Assembly: GCF_024055895.1 (NCBI RefSeq)
Contig: NZ_JAMXLE010000001.1
Location: 1,612,001 to 1,676,000, forward strand
Length of the DNA: 64,000 nucleotides
Direction of reading: 5' to 3'
From: Rhizobium sp. L1K21
GTDB taxonomy: Bacteria > Pseudomonadota > Alphaproteobacteria > Rhizobiales > Rhizobiaceae
A program made the position numbers and the translations under genes. Below, piece by piece: positions 19,200 through 28,219 of this stretch (positions are counted from its first letter, which is position 1; each line of letters begins with the position of its first letter). The notes under the pieces are model-generated. The model was not told where the DNA came from and made no database searches. It was given only the letters and a program-made list of their open reading frames with translations.

Positions 19200-19621
19200 G
19201 AGCTCAAATCCCTCTCCGAAACAATTTTTTCCGCATTTGTCGAATTTTTTTTCGGTTCTTTCCGGCCGGCCCTTCGGGCTGAAACCAGCACCGTCCATCT
19301 GAAAATGCCCGCGCGTGCCGCAGTGCCGGCAGCCCCGCAACGCCCGCCTGGCGGTGCGGCGGCATACACTCTCGGCATAAACGCTTCCTCTTCTCTTTAT
19401 AAAACAAAGACCTAGCGCTTGATGAAAACGTAAAAAGCGCTGTTGGGTACAATTTGAACTAACTTATCCGCGTTTTTTATTCTTATTTTTCGAAAAGTTT
19501 ATTATAAATAAATCTGCATTTTATTCGAATATTACTAAGTATTGATTTTATTTAATACATTGATTTTCGCAGTATATCAAATCGACTGTGAGACTGTCTC
19601 CCCATAAACCGGGAGACAATA

Positions 19622-20221
19622 ATGACAAAAAGAAAAACGACTGGATTTATCTTCGGCTTGGTCACTGCATTTGTTGCAAATTCAGCTTATGCCCTGCCCG
19701 CGAACATCCCCGTCATCGGCGCCACGAACCCGCCGATCGGACATTACGAATTCTGCAAGACCTACAGCAATGAGTGCGGTCCAACCAGAGGCAGCAAAAG
19801 CCCGTTGCATCTGCAAGAGACGAACTGGCGAGAGGTTGTGAAGATCAACTATCAGGTCAACACTGCAATCACGCCCATGACGGACGAAGAGATATATGGC
19901 GTTGATGAACGCTGGGCCTATCCACGTTCGGTCGGCGATTGCGAGGATTACGCGCTTCTGAAACGGAAGCTGCTGATCGAGGCGGGCATTCCGGCCTCCG
20001 ACCTCCTGATGACGGTCGTTCTTCAGCCAAACGGAGATGGACATGCCGTTTTGACGCTCCGCACGGACCGTGGCGACTTTGTCCTCGACAACATGCGCGA
20101 CAAAATCCTCCTGTGGTCTGAAACCGAATATCGTTTCATCAAACGTCAGGATTCAGACAACTCGGGCAAATGGGTGAAGCTGCGCGACGGTCGCGTAAAC
20201 GCAGTCGCCAGTATCAATTGA
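19622..20221 (+). CDS. Periplasmic transglutaminase-like cysteine peptidase (BTLCP)
   Basis: Protein of 199 residues with a signal peptide (about 1-26, cut near SAYALPA). The transglutaminase-like catalytic triad is visible: Cys in VGDCEDYALLKRKLL, His in GDGHAVLTLRT, Asp in FVLDNMRDKI. This is the BTLCP family (also called DUF920), whose best known member LapG is controlled by c-di-GMP, although most rhizobial members are not LapG. Two further cysteines (FCKTYSNECG) probably form a disulfide. A good GGGAGACAATA site precedes the ATG. The 420 bp upstream, after the PilZ gene, are partly very AT-rich (19.44-19.58 kb) and probably carry the promoter. Confidence 0.85.
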   Translation: MTKRKTTGFIFGLVTAFVANSAYALPANIPVIGATNPPIGHYEFCKTYSNECGPTRGSKSPLHLQETNWREVVKINYQVNTAITPMTDEEIYGVDERWAYPRSVGDCEDYALLKRKLLIEAGIPASDLLMTVVLQPNGDGHAVLTLRTDRGDFVLDNMRDKILLWSETEYRFIKRQDSDNSGKWVKLRDGRVNAVASIN

Positions 20222-20303
20222 TCGGCGTGCCCGGGGGAACACGCGTAAATTTAACGATCTTGGGCCGGTCTTCTATTGTCCCCGTCCCCGACCTGGCCCT
20301 TTT

Positions 20304-20337
20304 GGCCGGCCCCGCTGTCCCGGGGCCGGCCTTTCTC
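20304..20337 (+). terminator. Terminator after the BTLCP gene
   Basis: Long GC stem GGCCGGCCCCG/CGGGGCCGGCC with a short loop and TTTCTCTT after it, 83 bp past the stop codon. Confidence 0.8.
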
Positions 20338-20476
20338 TTATTGGCAATGCTCCAGCACGCGCTGCGCATGACAACTTCTTCATGGTTTATTAACCATAAA
20401 ATTGCAGTTTGATGCCGTATTTCCCTCAGGGCCGAGTGCCTGCACTCTCCGGCCGATGACATCAGCGGGTATCAAT

Positions 20477-21244
20477 ATGGCCGACATGCAAGCCGCATCT
20501 GCCTCACGGCAAAAAGAGCCGCTTATTTCCGATCAGATGATCAAAAAGATCACCATCTGGGTCACCCTTATCGCGGTGGCGACGATTGCGCTGAATTTTC
20601 TTGGACATTTGTACAGTTCCCAGATGATGCAAGGTACCCATAGCGACGATATAACACCGGTTGATGTCTTTATCGGACCGGATCACCTACGGCTGCCCAT
20701 GAATGTCATTCGTTTTCCCGAACAACGAGTGACCGGGGAAACCGAGAGTATCAACCTTTACCTACTCTGGCCGCAAATGGAGGGCTATAGCCAATCCAAC
20801 CGCGCCCAGTTCAACCGTATCTCTGGCGATCAGAACCTGATCATGGTTCAACTGTCTCAAGCGACCATGACACTGGATATGTCTGGACGCCTCGACCCGA
20901 TTTACAGCCGTCTTTTCGAAGGGCCGACGCTTCAAGGCCCACATGGCCTGGAACTTCATAAGTTGAAAGCCACCTCAGGATACAGCGATGAGGTATTGTT
21001 GAGCGAAAAGGGTGCAGGAGAGCGTCCCTTTGCGATCCGCTGCATTCTTCCGTCCCGCCCTTCGGAAGCAACGGGGGCGGATTGTCAGCGCGATGTTGCC
21101 GCAGGAACCGACCTTTCCGTTCTCTATCGCTATTCCAGCACGATGCTCAAAGACTGGCGGGCAATTGATTCAGCCGTACAGAAATACGTGGCCGATCACC
21201 TCGTTCCAGACGTATCAGGCCGTACCCAACGTGTTTCCCAATGA
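20477..21244 (+). CDS. Single-pass membrane protein of unknown function
   Basis: Protein of 255 residues. A cytoplasmic stretch of about 25 residues is followed by one transmembrane helix (about residues 27-46, ITIWVTLIAVATIALNFLGH) and a periplasmic domain of about 200 residues with one cysteine pair (IRCILPS and ADCQRD). I recognise no family. I start it at MADMQAASASRQ; an ATG 21 nt upstream in frame is possible, and neither has a strong ribosome site. It sits between the BTLCP terminator and the D,D-carboxypeptidase gene, so a role at the envelope is plausible but not shown. Confidence 0.7.
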   Translation: MADMQAASASRQKEPLISDQMIKKITIWVTLIAVATIALNFLGHLYSSQMMQGTHSDDITPVDVFIGPDHLRLPMNVIRFPEQRVTGETESINLYLLWPQMEGYSQSNRAQFNRISGDQNLIMVQLSQATMTLDMSGRLDPIYSRLFEGPTLQGPHGLELHKLKATSGYSDEVLLSEKGAGERPFAIRCILPSRPSEATGADCQRDVAAGTDLSVLYRYSSTMLKDWRAIDSAVQKYVADHLVPDVSGRTQRVSQ

Positions 21245-21403
21245 GGGTGAACAGTACCCGATAGCTAAATTGTCCAGGTTTTCGTCAATAAGTGATTCAT
21301 CATAAACGGATTGGTAACGCTGTCGGGATAATCTCTCTCATAACGGGGCAACGGGGGCTGTCCCGGACGAAAAAAGTGCAAAAAACCTCAGAAGAGTAGC
21401 GTC

Positions 21404-22762
21404 GTGGCCCGATTTGAGCCTGTTGCAAAGTTTAAAAAAGTCCTGAAGACAATCACCAGCCAGATTGCAGTTTTCGTCACCGTTGCGGCGGTCGCGTCAA
21501 TTTGCCTTAGCGTCCCCGCACAAGCAGCCCAATATGCCGGCATCGTTATAGATGTGAATTCCGGCAAGGTGCTTTACAGTTCGAGTGCTGACAGCAAGCG
21601 CTATCCGGCTTCGCTGACCAAGATGATGACCCTTTACCTGGTCTTTGAAGCCTTGGAGCAGGGACGGATCAAGAAATCCTCAAAGGTAACAATGTCGTCG
21701 CATGCGGCCGGTGAGCCGCCTTCGAAACTTGGCGTCAAGGCTGGTCGTTCCATTACGGTTGAGCAGGCAATCTTATCGCTCGTCACGCGTTCAGCGAATG
21801 ATGTTGCGACCGCGCTCGGCGAGTTTCTTGCCGGATCCGAAGCGAAATTCGGCCGCATGATGACTGCCAAGGCCAAATCGCTCGGGATGACTCACACAGC
21901 CTATTACAACGCGCACGGCTTGCCGGATTCGCGGCAGGTGACCACGGCGCGCGATCAGGCTATCCTGAGCATTGCACTGCGTCAGCATTTTCCGCAATAT
22001 TACGACTACTTTTCAACGCGCTCATTCCGCTTCGGAAACCAGAATATCGGCAACCATAATCGTTTGCTCGGTCGTGTGCGCGGTGTAGACGGCATCAAAA
22101 CCGGTTATACCCGTGCAGCCGGCTTCAATCTCGCGACATCGGTCAAAGTTGATGGTCGTTCGCTTGTCGTTGTCGTGCTCGGAATGCCAAGCGGGGCTTC
22201 GCGTAATGCGAAGGTGACAGAACTTGTCCAAAAGTACCTGCCGAAAAGCTCCACGCGCAGTAGCGGCATGACCATTGCCAAGCTTTCCTCCGGCACGTTC
22301 AATCTTCCCGATGAGGTTCCGCTGCCGACAGCTCGGTATGAAGAGCCTGCAAGCACACCCGTCATGGCATATGCCGACGAGGGCACCGATTCTCTGGAAC
22401 ATGATGATGTTCCGCTGCCGCTGCCGGCGCCCGCCTTCGTTCCTGGCGAAGCAAGTGCACAGACCGCCGTCAACGTCGATACTGTAACCACCGGCTCCAC
22501 CCAGAAAGACCTGCCGTCCGGTTGGGTCATTCAGGTTGGCGCAGCCGAAACACCGCGCGACGCTCAGGCCCTGCTTGAGAGCGTGCAAAGCAAAGGCGGA
22601 AATGTTTTGCGTACCGTCTCCCCCTTCACCATGGCCTACAACGATCAGGGCAATGAATTGTACCGTGCCCGGTTCGGCGGTTTCAAAGGCCAGAAGGATG
22701 CCGTCAATGCCTGCAAGCAGCTGAAGAGAAAAGGTATCGGATGCTGGGCCAGCATGCAGTGA
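21404..22762 (+). CDS. D-alanyl-D-alanine carboxypeptidase with SPOR domain
   Basis: Periplasmic low-molecular-mass penicillin-binding protein (DacA/DacC type), 452 residues. Signal region about 15-45 (ends QAAQYAG), then the serine-peptidase motifs SLTK (Ser at residue 70), SAN (TRSANDVATAL) and KTG (DGIKTGYTRAAG). A low-complexity linker (about 290-370) leads to a C-terminal SPOR domain (about 372-452: GWVIQVGAAETPRDAQALL), which binds denuded glycan and directs proteins to the septum. It trims D-Ala from the stem peptide, with likely targeting to division sites. GTG start with AGAAGAG upstream. Confidence 0.93.
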   Translation: MARFEPVAKFKKVLKTITSQIAVFVTVAAVASICLSVPAQAAQYAGIVIDVNSGKVLYSSSADSKRYPASLTKMMTLYLVFEALEQGRIKKSSKVTMSSHAAGEPPSKLGVKAGRSITVEQAILSLVTRSANDVATALGEFLAGSEAKFGRMMTAKAKSLGMTHTAYYNAHGLPDSRQVTTARDQAILSIALRQHFPQYYDYFSTRSFRFGNQNIGNHNRLLGRVRGVDGIKTGYTRAAGFNLATSVKVDGRSLVVVVLGMPSGASRNAKVTELVQKYLPKSSTRSSGMTIAKLSSGTFNLPDEVPLPTARYEEPASTPVMAYADEGTDSLEHDDVPLPLPAPAFVPGEASAQTAVNVDTVTTGSTQKDLPSGWVIQVGAAETPRDAQALLESVQSKGGNVLRTVSPFTMAYNDQGNELYRARFGGFKGQKDAVNACKQLKRKGIGCWASMQ

Positions 22763-22831
22763 TGTAAGTAAATGCCGGGAGGCGACGGTTTCGCCTCCTC
22801 CTCGATTTTGTATTGTGTACGAGGTGTAACA

Positions 22832-23095
22832 ATGGACGTGAATGAACTTGCGCAATTCAACGCGCAAAATGCAAAGCCTGCGCGCATCAAACCAGGTTTC
22901 CACCCGTTGCATGAGGCGGCGATGCGCATCGCCTCATTCGGCAAGCCAAAGGCCAATTCGCGCACGCGTGACCTCGTCTCCATGCTTTTGGCGCATGGCG
23001 CACGCGCCTGGCGCGGGACGCAGCCTTCGGTCTCTATCCACCTATATGTCACCTCTCCCGCGGGACGCAGACCCGTCCGGATGCATATAGGCTAA
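22832..23095 (+). CDS. Small conserved-looking protein of unknown function
   Basis: Protein of 87 residues starting at the ATG at 22832, which has an excellent site (GAGGTGTAACA). It is basic, without signal or membrane segment: PARIKPGFHPLHEAAMRIA, then RTRDLVSMLLAHGARAWRG and a beta-rich end. No domain recognised. It follows the carboxypeptidase gene by 69 bp and its stop overlaps the stop of the convergent DUF1489 gene by 3 bp. The good ribosome site and spacing make it likely real. Confidence 0.6.
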   Translation: MDVNELAQFNAQNAKPARIKPGFHPLHEAAMRIASFGKPKANSRTRDLVSMLLAHGARAWRGTQPSVSIHLYVTSPAGRRPVRMHIG

Positions 23096-23529
23096 AGCAG
23101 GCCCAGTTCCGATAGCTCCCGCTTGAGCTCATCGGGCATGTCATCAAGCCCCGTGCCCACCTCACCAAGGTCACGGGGCGCATCTTTTGCTTCCAGGTAA
23201 CGCCAGCCTTGGAAGGGACGCTTGGGCTGCATCGACGTCTCGACCACCTGTGGTGCGAGAACGAGCTCGCAGCGTTTTATGCCGTCAACGTCCTTAAATT
23301 CCTTGATATCCAGCAATTGTTGACGGGCCTGAACCTGTCCCTTGATCACCCAGTAAAGAGAGCCGCCGTCCAGCAGCTCTTCCATCCGCTTGGGGACCAT
23401 GCGGGTCACGTGCGACGAATGTGGCTCCATGCCGGCTGCCACCGCCGAGAGAGCCCGGTGTGATACCCAGTCGCGCAGATCGTCAATGGAATCCGCGCCG
23501 ACACATAATTTTACCAAATGCAATGCCAT
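23092..23529 (-). CDS. DUF1489 family protein
   Basis: Protein of 145 residues, start MALHLVKLCVGADSIDDLRDW, with the family pattern HVTRMVPKRMEELLDGGSLYWVIKG and a C-terminal RPFQGWRYLE segment. DUF1489 is a soluble protein widespread in Alphaproteobacteria and has no assigned function. sdaA lies 44 bp upstream on the same strand, so the two may form an operon. Convergent with the small gene on the plus strand. Confidence 0.85.
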   Translation of the reverse strand: MALHLVKLCVGADSIDDLRDWVSHRALSAVAAGMEPHSSHVTRMVPKRMEELLDGGSLYWVIKGQVQARQQLLDIKEFKDVDGIKRCELVLAPQVVETSMQPKRPFQGWRYLEAKDAPRDLGEVGTGLDDMPDELKRELSELGLL

Positions 23530-23573
23530 GGCTCTATCAAGCCTGCCGAGGGCCAGGCGTCAAGTGCCGGAAA

Positions 23574-24977
23574 TCAACATTCAACTGCGTTCACGGCGAG
23601 GCCGCCGGTTGATGTTTCCTTGTATTTCTCGCTCATATCGTAGCCTGTCTGCCGCATGGTCTCAACGCAGGCGTCCAAGGAGACGAAATGCTGACCGTCA
23701 CCTTTGACGGCAAGCGATGCGGCTGTAACGGCCTTGACCGCGCCAAGTGCGTTGCGTTCGATACAGGGGACCTGCACCAATCCGCCCACGGGATCGCAGG
23801 TCATGCCCAGGTGATGTTCAAGGGCAATTTCGGCGGCGTTTTCGATCTGCTCCGGCGAACCGTTAAGCATCGCGGCCATCCCGGCGGCAGCCATGGCCGC
23901 TGCCGACCCCACCTCGCCCTGACAGCCGACTTCGGCACCGGAAATCGAGGCATTGTGCTTGATGATGCCGCCAATCGCAGCTGCGGTGAGCAGGAAGTCA
24001 CGAATGCCGTTCTGGTCTGCTTCGTCGTGAAACTGAAGATAATAGCGCAACGTCGCCGGAATGACGCCAGCCGCACCGTTGGTCGGCGCGGTGACGATGC
24101 GCCCCCCGGCAGCATTTTCCTCATTGACGGCCATGGCGTAGACACTCAGCCAGTCGTTTGCAAAAACCGGATTGGGCCGGTTGGAGCGCCATTCGTTTTC
24201 AAGCTTCTGATGGATATTGGCGGCGCGCCGGCGCACCTTCAGGCCACCGGGCAATATGCCTTCGTGGCGAATCCCGCGCTCGATGCAGCTGTTCATCGCA
24301 TCCCATATACGGTCGAGCCCGGCATTCAATTCCGCCGTGCTCATATGCACCTCTTCATTGGCGCGTTTCATTTGGGCAATTGTGAGTCCGGAACGGCTCG
24401 CCATGGCCAGCATGGATTTTGCATCGGCAAAGGGAAACGGAACCTTGGCCAAGGCTGCGGCGTCGGCCTTGCCGGATTTCAGCGCCTCAAGTTCGGTATC
24501 CGTCACCACAAAGCCGCCGCCGATGGAATAGTAGATGCGCGTCAGAAGCTGGCGGCCGTCCGCATCCAATGCCGAAAAACGCATGCCGTTCGCATGTCCC
24601 GGAAGCGCAACTTTCTTATCGAAGACGAGGCCTTCTGCCGGATCGAAATGGTAGCCAGGGTGGCCCTCCGGCACAATGCGGCGGCTTTTTTCAACAGTCT
24701 CGATGATGGCGTCCATACGGTCTGGATCGACCGTATCTGCCCGTTCACCCGTCAGCCCCAGGATCACCGCCCTGCCCGTGCCATGACCGATGCCGGTGAA
24801 TGCGAGCGAGCCGTGAAGGCTGACCTTGATGGACGCGACATGCGCATTGGCCGGGCGCGGCCAGCGGTCAGACAAAATGAGATCAAGGAATGCGTTCGCC
24901 GCGGTCATTGGCCCCATCGTGTGAGAGCTGGACGGTCCTACGCCAATCTTGAAAACATCAAATACCGAAAGAAACAT
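23574..24977 (-). CDS. sdaA: L-serine ammonia-lyase (L-serine dehydratase)
   Basis: Iron-sulfur enzyme converting L-serine to pyruvate and ammonia, 467 residues, single-chain type. The beta domain is at the N-terminus ([20 protein letters not shown]) and the alpha domain follows (from about 190). Three cysteines suited to the 4Fe-4S cluster are seen in [19 protein letters not shown] and [10 protein letters not shown]. The ATG at 24977 gives the usual start [10 protein letters not shown]. Followed by the DUF1489 gene. Confidence 0.96.
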   Translation of the reverse strand: MFLSVFDVFKIGVGPSSSHTMGPMTAANAFLDLILSDRWPRPANAHVASIKVSLHGSLAFTGIGHGTGRAVILGLTGERADTVDPDRMDAIIETVEKSRRIVPEGHPGYHFDPAEGLVFDKKVALPGHANGMRFSALDADGRQLLTRIYYSIGGGFVVTDTELEALKSGKADAAALAKVPFPFADAKSMLAMASRSGLTIAQMKRANEEVHMSTAELNAGLDRIWDAMNSCIERGIRHEGILPGGLKVRRRAANIHQKLENEWRSNRPNPVFANDWLSVYAMAVNEENAAGGRIVTAPTNGAAGVIPATLRYYLQFHDEADQNGIRDFLLTAAAIGGIIKHNASISGAEVGCQGEVGSAAAMAAAGMAAMLNGSPEQIENAAEIALEHHLGMTCDPVGGLVQVPCIERNALGAVKAVTAASLAVKGDGQHFVSLDACVETMRQTGYDMSEKYKETSTGGLAVNAVEC

Positions 24978-25115
24978 GAGCGCCGTCCAAAATGCGTTGA
25001 CTGGTCTGAAAGCTACGCGCGCTTGGCGGTGCCTGCTGCTGCAGCGCCGTCACTGGCTTTTGTCAATGCGACACGTCCGGGCGGCGGCGATCTCCAATCC
25101 GGAGGGGTAGACAAC

Positions 25116-25144
25116 AAAAAACGCGGCTCGCCATGCGAACCGCG
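25116..25144 (-). terminator. Terminator after the 34-residue membrane protein gene
   Basis: Perfect 10-bp stem CGCGGTTCGC/GCGAGCCGCG with a 3-nt loop and six T on the minus strand, 30 bp beyond the stop of the small gene at 25174-25278. Confidence 0.9.
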
Positions 25145-25173
25145 CTTCGAGGAAAAACTGGACTTTCAGCTGC

Positions 25174-25278
25174 TTATGCGGCTCCAGTGATGAGCCAAGC
25201 CAGAACCAAAACGCCCGCGAAACCAACCAGTGCCCGGACAGTGACGCCCCAGCACGATTTCTGCACAGTTTGTTCCAT
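25174..25278 (-). CDS. Unannotated 34-residue single-pass membrane protein
   Basis: Minus-strand ATG at 25278 to TAA at 25174, 34 codons: a short polar start (MEQTVQKSCWGVTVR) then one hydrophobic helix (ALVGFAGVLVLAWLITGAA). An AGG lies 6 bases before the ATG, and a perfect terminator follows 30 bp after the stop, so this is a complete, self-contained transcription unit too short for usual gene finders. One cysteine and one tryptophan precede the helix. Function unknown. The rest of the interval from sdaA to the DUF599 gene (24978-25573) shows no other gene. Confidence 0.75.
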   Translation of the reverse strand: MEQTVQKSCWGVTVRALVGFAGVLVLAWLITGAA

Positions 25279-25573
25279 TAAGACCTCATTTTGAAAAAAT
25301 GCGTCACGCGAAATGACCGCGCCACATGAGCCGTGATTAATACATTCTTAGCACTTGCGCAACGCCAAAAAAGGCAAAATCGTGGCGCTTTCAACAATGC
25401 TGCTATCGCACTCACGCATAGCTTTCCCTGCAGCGCCGAGGTTTTATGCAGCGTTCGCCCGTTAAACATTTTGGCAGTGATCGGTACAGGGCCACAATGT
25501 GCCACGATTTTTCCCAACTGGTTTCTGGCTGTTAAGGAATTCCACAAAGGCCGAATCAGTGGCACAAAAGGTT

Positions 25574-26251
25574 ATGACCAATCTCGATATATTCGCTCTT
25601 GTCATTTTTCTGGCGCTCTGGCTCGGTTTCAGTCTGTTGACCGACGGAAGACGGAAGCTGCCGCGCCCCAGCCTGACCAGCCTCGTCAATACCTATCGCG
25701 CGAACTGGATCAGGAACTCCCTGACCCGCGACCTCAAGATGATCGACACACAGATCATCTCCGGGCTTCAAAACGGAACAGCCTTTTTTGCCTCCACGTC
25801 GATCTTTGCACTGGGCGGATGTTTTGCGCTTCTCGGAGCGGCAGATCAGGCCCAGAAAATCTATGACGACCTGCCGCTCATTGCCGATGCAGGCCGTGCG
25901 ATCTTTGAGGTCAAGGCGGGCGGACTGGCCTGTATCTTCGGTTATTCGTTTTTCAAATTCGGCTGGTCCTACCGTTTGTTCAACTATTGCTCGATCGTGT
26001 TCGGATCGATTCCCATGACGGCGGGAGCGAATGCATCACCCGAAACGTCGCATCAACTGGTGGAACGGGCAATCCGTCTCAATATTCTGGCCGGTCGCCA
26101 CTTTAACGCCGGATTGCGCGCGATATTCCTGTCCATTGGATATCTCGGTTGGTTTGTTGGTCCATACGTGTTCATGCTTGCGACAGTGTTTGTCATGGTC
26201 GTCCTCATAAGGCGGCAGTTTTTCTCCGAAGCCCGCGAGGCGTTGCTTTGA
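25574..26251 (+). CDS. DUF599 membrane protein
   Basis: Protein of 225 residues with about four transmembrane helices (near residues 5-20, 75-95, 115-140 and 185-215). The pattern RANWIRNSLTRDLKMIDTQIISGLQNGTAFFASTSIFALGG is typical of DUF599, a family without known function. The ATG at 25574 is preceded by AAAAGG. Its stop TGA is embedded in the TTG start of the next gene, so translation of the two is coupled. First gene of a three-gene membrane operon. Confidence 0.85.
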   Translation: MTNLDIFALVIFLALWLGFSLLTDGRRKLPRPSLTSLVNTYRANWIRNSLTRDLKMIDTQIISGLQNGTAFFASTSIFALGGCFALLGAADQAQKIYDDLPLIADAGRAIFEVKAGGLACIFGYSFFKFGWSYRLFNYCSIVFGSIPMTAGANASPETSHQLVERAIRLNILAGRHFNAGLRAIFLSIGYLGWFVGPYVFMLATVFVMVVLIRRQFFSEAREALL

Positions 26252-27255
26252 CCGGAGTCTTCTCTTTCCCACGCATTTTCAAGGACAGCGGGAACGCGAA
26301 TCCCGGCACCTCTCACAGGCTTGGCCATGTAGACGTGGCGCGCGCCGTAGCGCTTCTGGCGATGGCCAGCTACCACTTTTCCTGGGATCTGGAATTCTTC
26401 GGCTATTTGGAACCGGCTACTGCAAGCACAGGTTTTCTGAAGATATACGCACGATGCATCGCGTCCTCGTTTCTCATACTCGCCGGTATGGGACTTTTTT
26501 GGGCGCATGAAAAAGGCTTCAAACCGCGTTCGATCCTCAAGCGGCTCGTCAAGGTCGGCGGCGCGGCCTTGCTCATCAGCGTTGCCACCTGGTTCGCGAT
26601 GCCGGGCGGCTGGATCTTTTTTGGAATTCTGCACCAGATTGCAGCAGCCAGCATTCTGGCGCTCGTCTTTCTGCGTCTACCGACTGCGATGACCGCAATT
26701 GCTGCGATCTTTTTCATCGCCGCACCCCATTTCCTGCGCAGTGACGTCTTCAATACGCCTTGGCTCTATTGGGTCGGGCTTTCCACGCGCGTTCCGCTTT
26801 CCAACGACTATGTGCCGATTTTTCCCTGGTTCGGGGCGGTGCTTGGCGGGGTTTGCCTGGCACGCTTGATCGACTGGCTGAAACTTCGTCCGTACCTCTC
26901 TTCACAAGAGGCTGAGAAAAATTCTGTGTACAGAGGTTTCGCCCTCGCCGGGCGTCACAGTCTTGCCATCTATCTCCTTCACCAGCCGGTGCTGATCGCT
27001 CTGGTGTGGTGCTTCGCGCAGGTTATGCCTGCCCAAAAAGAAGATCCCGGTGTGACCTTTATCAATGAGTGCTCCATCTCATGCATGTCAGATGGAACAG
27101 AGGATCGGAGCTTTTGCACCCGCTATTGCGGCTGCATGCTCACCGCCCTGACTGAGAAGAAGCTCTTTGTGGATGGTCAGCTTGACGCAACTATAGCGGG
27201 CTATAATCAGAAACTAGAAGATGCTGTGGAGGCGTGTTCCATCAGCATGAGGTGA
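26248..27255 (+). CDS. DUF1624 / acyltransferase-like membrane protein with Cys-rich tail
   Basis: Polytopic protein of 335 residues, with about eight helices. The start of the domain (RLGHVDVARAVALLAMASYHFSWDLEFFG) and the end of the core (GRHSLAIYLLHQPVLIALVW) match the DUF1624 family related to heparan-alpha-glucosaminide N-acetyltransferases. The start is set at a TTG (26248) that overlaps the DUF599 stop and has GAGG 9 bases upstream; no in-frame ATG fits. After the last helix comes an unusual tail of about 70 residues with seven cysteines (NECSISCMSD, SFCTRYCGCML, and a last one near the end). Substrate unknown. Confidence 0.8.
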   Translation: MTGVFSFPRIFKDSGNANPGTSHRLGHVDVARAVALLAMASYHFSWDLEFFGYLEPATASTGFLKIYARCIASSFLILAGMGLFWAHEKGFKPRSILKRLVKVGGAALLISVATWFAMPGGWIFFGILHQIAAASILALVFLRLPTAMTAIAAIFFIAAPHFLRSDVFNTPWLYWVGLSTRVPLSNDYVPIFPWFGAVLGGVCLARLIDWLKLRPYLSSQEAEKNSVYRGFALAGRHSLAIYLLHQPVLIALVWCFAQVMPAQKEDPGVTFINECSISCMSDGTEDRSFCTRYCGCMLTALTEKKLFVDGQLDATIAGYNQKLEDAVEACSISMR

Positions 27256-27265
27256 TGTAGGTATC

Positions 27266-27739
27266 ATGAACGAATACCGCTCAAGACCTTTAAACTTTCC
27301 CTGGCCGCCGCTGATTTATGCGGTCGCAGCTTTGCTGGCCCTTGCAGCGCATCTCTATCTACCAACACCATTGAGCCCCCTCAACGGCATCATCTTCCGT
27401 GCTGTCGGTGGGTTCATGATTGCGCTGGGTTTGTTTTTCGATCTCTGGGCGCTGAAGACCCTGCACCAAAGCGGGACGACCGTAATGCCCAACCGTTGCG
27501 CCACGCATCTCGTTACCACCGGTCCGTTTCAGTACACGCGCAACCCGGTTTACCTCGGTTATACGCTTTCGCTGTCAGGTTTGGGATTTTTGCTCGGCAT
27601 CGTTTGGCTACCGGTGGCGGCCATTGCGGCGGCCACGCTCACCTATTTTCTCGCCATTCGCCGCGAGGAGCTCCACCTGCTCTCACGCTTCGGATGCGAT
27701 TTCGAGCGCTACCGCCGCCGGGCACGCTGCTGGATTTAG
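27266..27739 (+). CDS. Isoprenylcysteine carboxyl methyltransferase-like membrane protein
   Basis: Protein of 157 residues with three to four transmembrane helices and the family signature TTGPFQYTRNPVYLGYTLSL followed by RREELHLLSRFG..FERYRRR. Family members are membrane methyltransferases, mostly of unknown substrate in bacteria. AGG lies just before the ATG, 10 bp after the end of the DUF1624 gene, so it is the third gene of the operon. Confidence 0.85.
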   Translation: MNEYRSRPLNFPWPPLIYAVAALLALAAHLYLPTPLSPLNGIIFRAVGGFMIALGLFFDLWALKTLHQSGTTVMPNRCATHLVTTGPFQYTRNPVYLGYTLSLSGLGFLLGIVWLPVAAIAAATLTYFLAIRREELHLLSRFGCDFERYRRRARCWI

Positions 27740-27752
27740 ATCAGGTTCCGGT

Positions 27753-28139
27753 TTAGGTGCTGACACCGATCTCAGCGAGACGTGTCAGACAGGATTCTTC
27801 AATACTGTCCAGCTCATTGAGTGTGTCTTCGATATCCTTGCGCTTTTGCTTCAGCTCTTCACGCTTCTCCGAGACGCGCTGCATCAAGAGCCGCAACTGT
27901 CCCGATTCGCCGGGTGGGTCCTTGTAGACAAGAATGATCTCGCGAATTTCGGCAATCGTGAAGCCGATGCGACGGCCTCTGAGGATGTTTTGAATTATAC
28001 GGCGATCGGCTGGTCTGAAAAGACGAGTACGGCCCTTCCGTTCGGGATGGATCAGCCCCTCGTCTTCATAGAAGCGCAACGTTCGCGTGGAGATACCGAA
28101 TTCGCGCGTCAGCTCCGTGATCGTGTATAGTTTGTCCAA
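27753..28139 (-). CDS. MerR-family regulator, LiuR-like
   Basis: Protein of 128 residues. N-terminal winged helix (YTITELTREFGISTRTLRFYEDEGLIHPERKGRTRLFRPADRR) and a C-terminal dimerisation coiled coil (about 75-118). No metal-binding cysteines are placed as in MerR/CueR, so it is more like LiuR, the regulator of branched-chain amino-acid catabolism. The best start is a TTG at 28139, with GGGAATGG upstream; no in-frame ATG is available. An inverted repeat at 28174-28195 in front of it may be its own operator. Convergent with the ICMT-like gene. Confidence 0.85.
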   Translation of the reverse strand: MDKLYTITELTREFGISTRTLRFYEDEGLIHPERKGRTRLFRPADRRIIQNILRGRRIGFTIAEIREIILVYKDPPGESGQLRLLMQRVSEKREELKQKRKDIEDTLNELDSIEESCLTRLAEIGVST

Positions 28140-28173
28140 CGTACCATTCCCGTTTGATAGAACGGAAACTTAA

Positions 28174-28195
28174 TTGACCTTAACGTAAAAGTCAA
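28174..28195. promoter_or_regulatory. Candidate MerR-type operator
   Basis: Inverted repeat TTGAC-N12-GTCAA with an inner TTAACGTAAA, placed 35-56 bp before the start of the MerR-family gene. Such elements between a stretched -35 and -10 are usual for this family. Autoregulation is inferred. Confidence 0.45.
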
Positions 28196-28219
28196 TCAAA
28201 CGACATTTCCAACAGGCCA

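Noticed and set aside
19013-19378. Minus-strand frame of 121 codons with a GAGGAAG site before its ATG
   Set aside because: The site is good, but half of the frame is antisense to the PilZ gene, the composition is Arg/Ala-rich and I recognise no family. Could be revisited if a transcript is found.
23688-25190. Open frame of 500 codons on the plus strand
   Set aside because: Antisense to sdaA along nearly its whole length; His/Arg-rich composition typical of a shadow frame.
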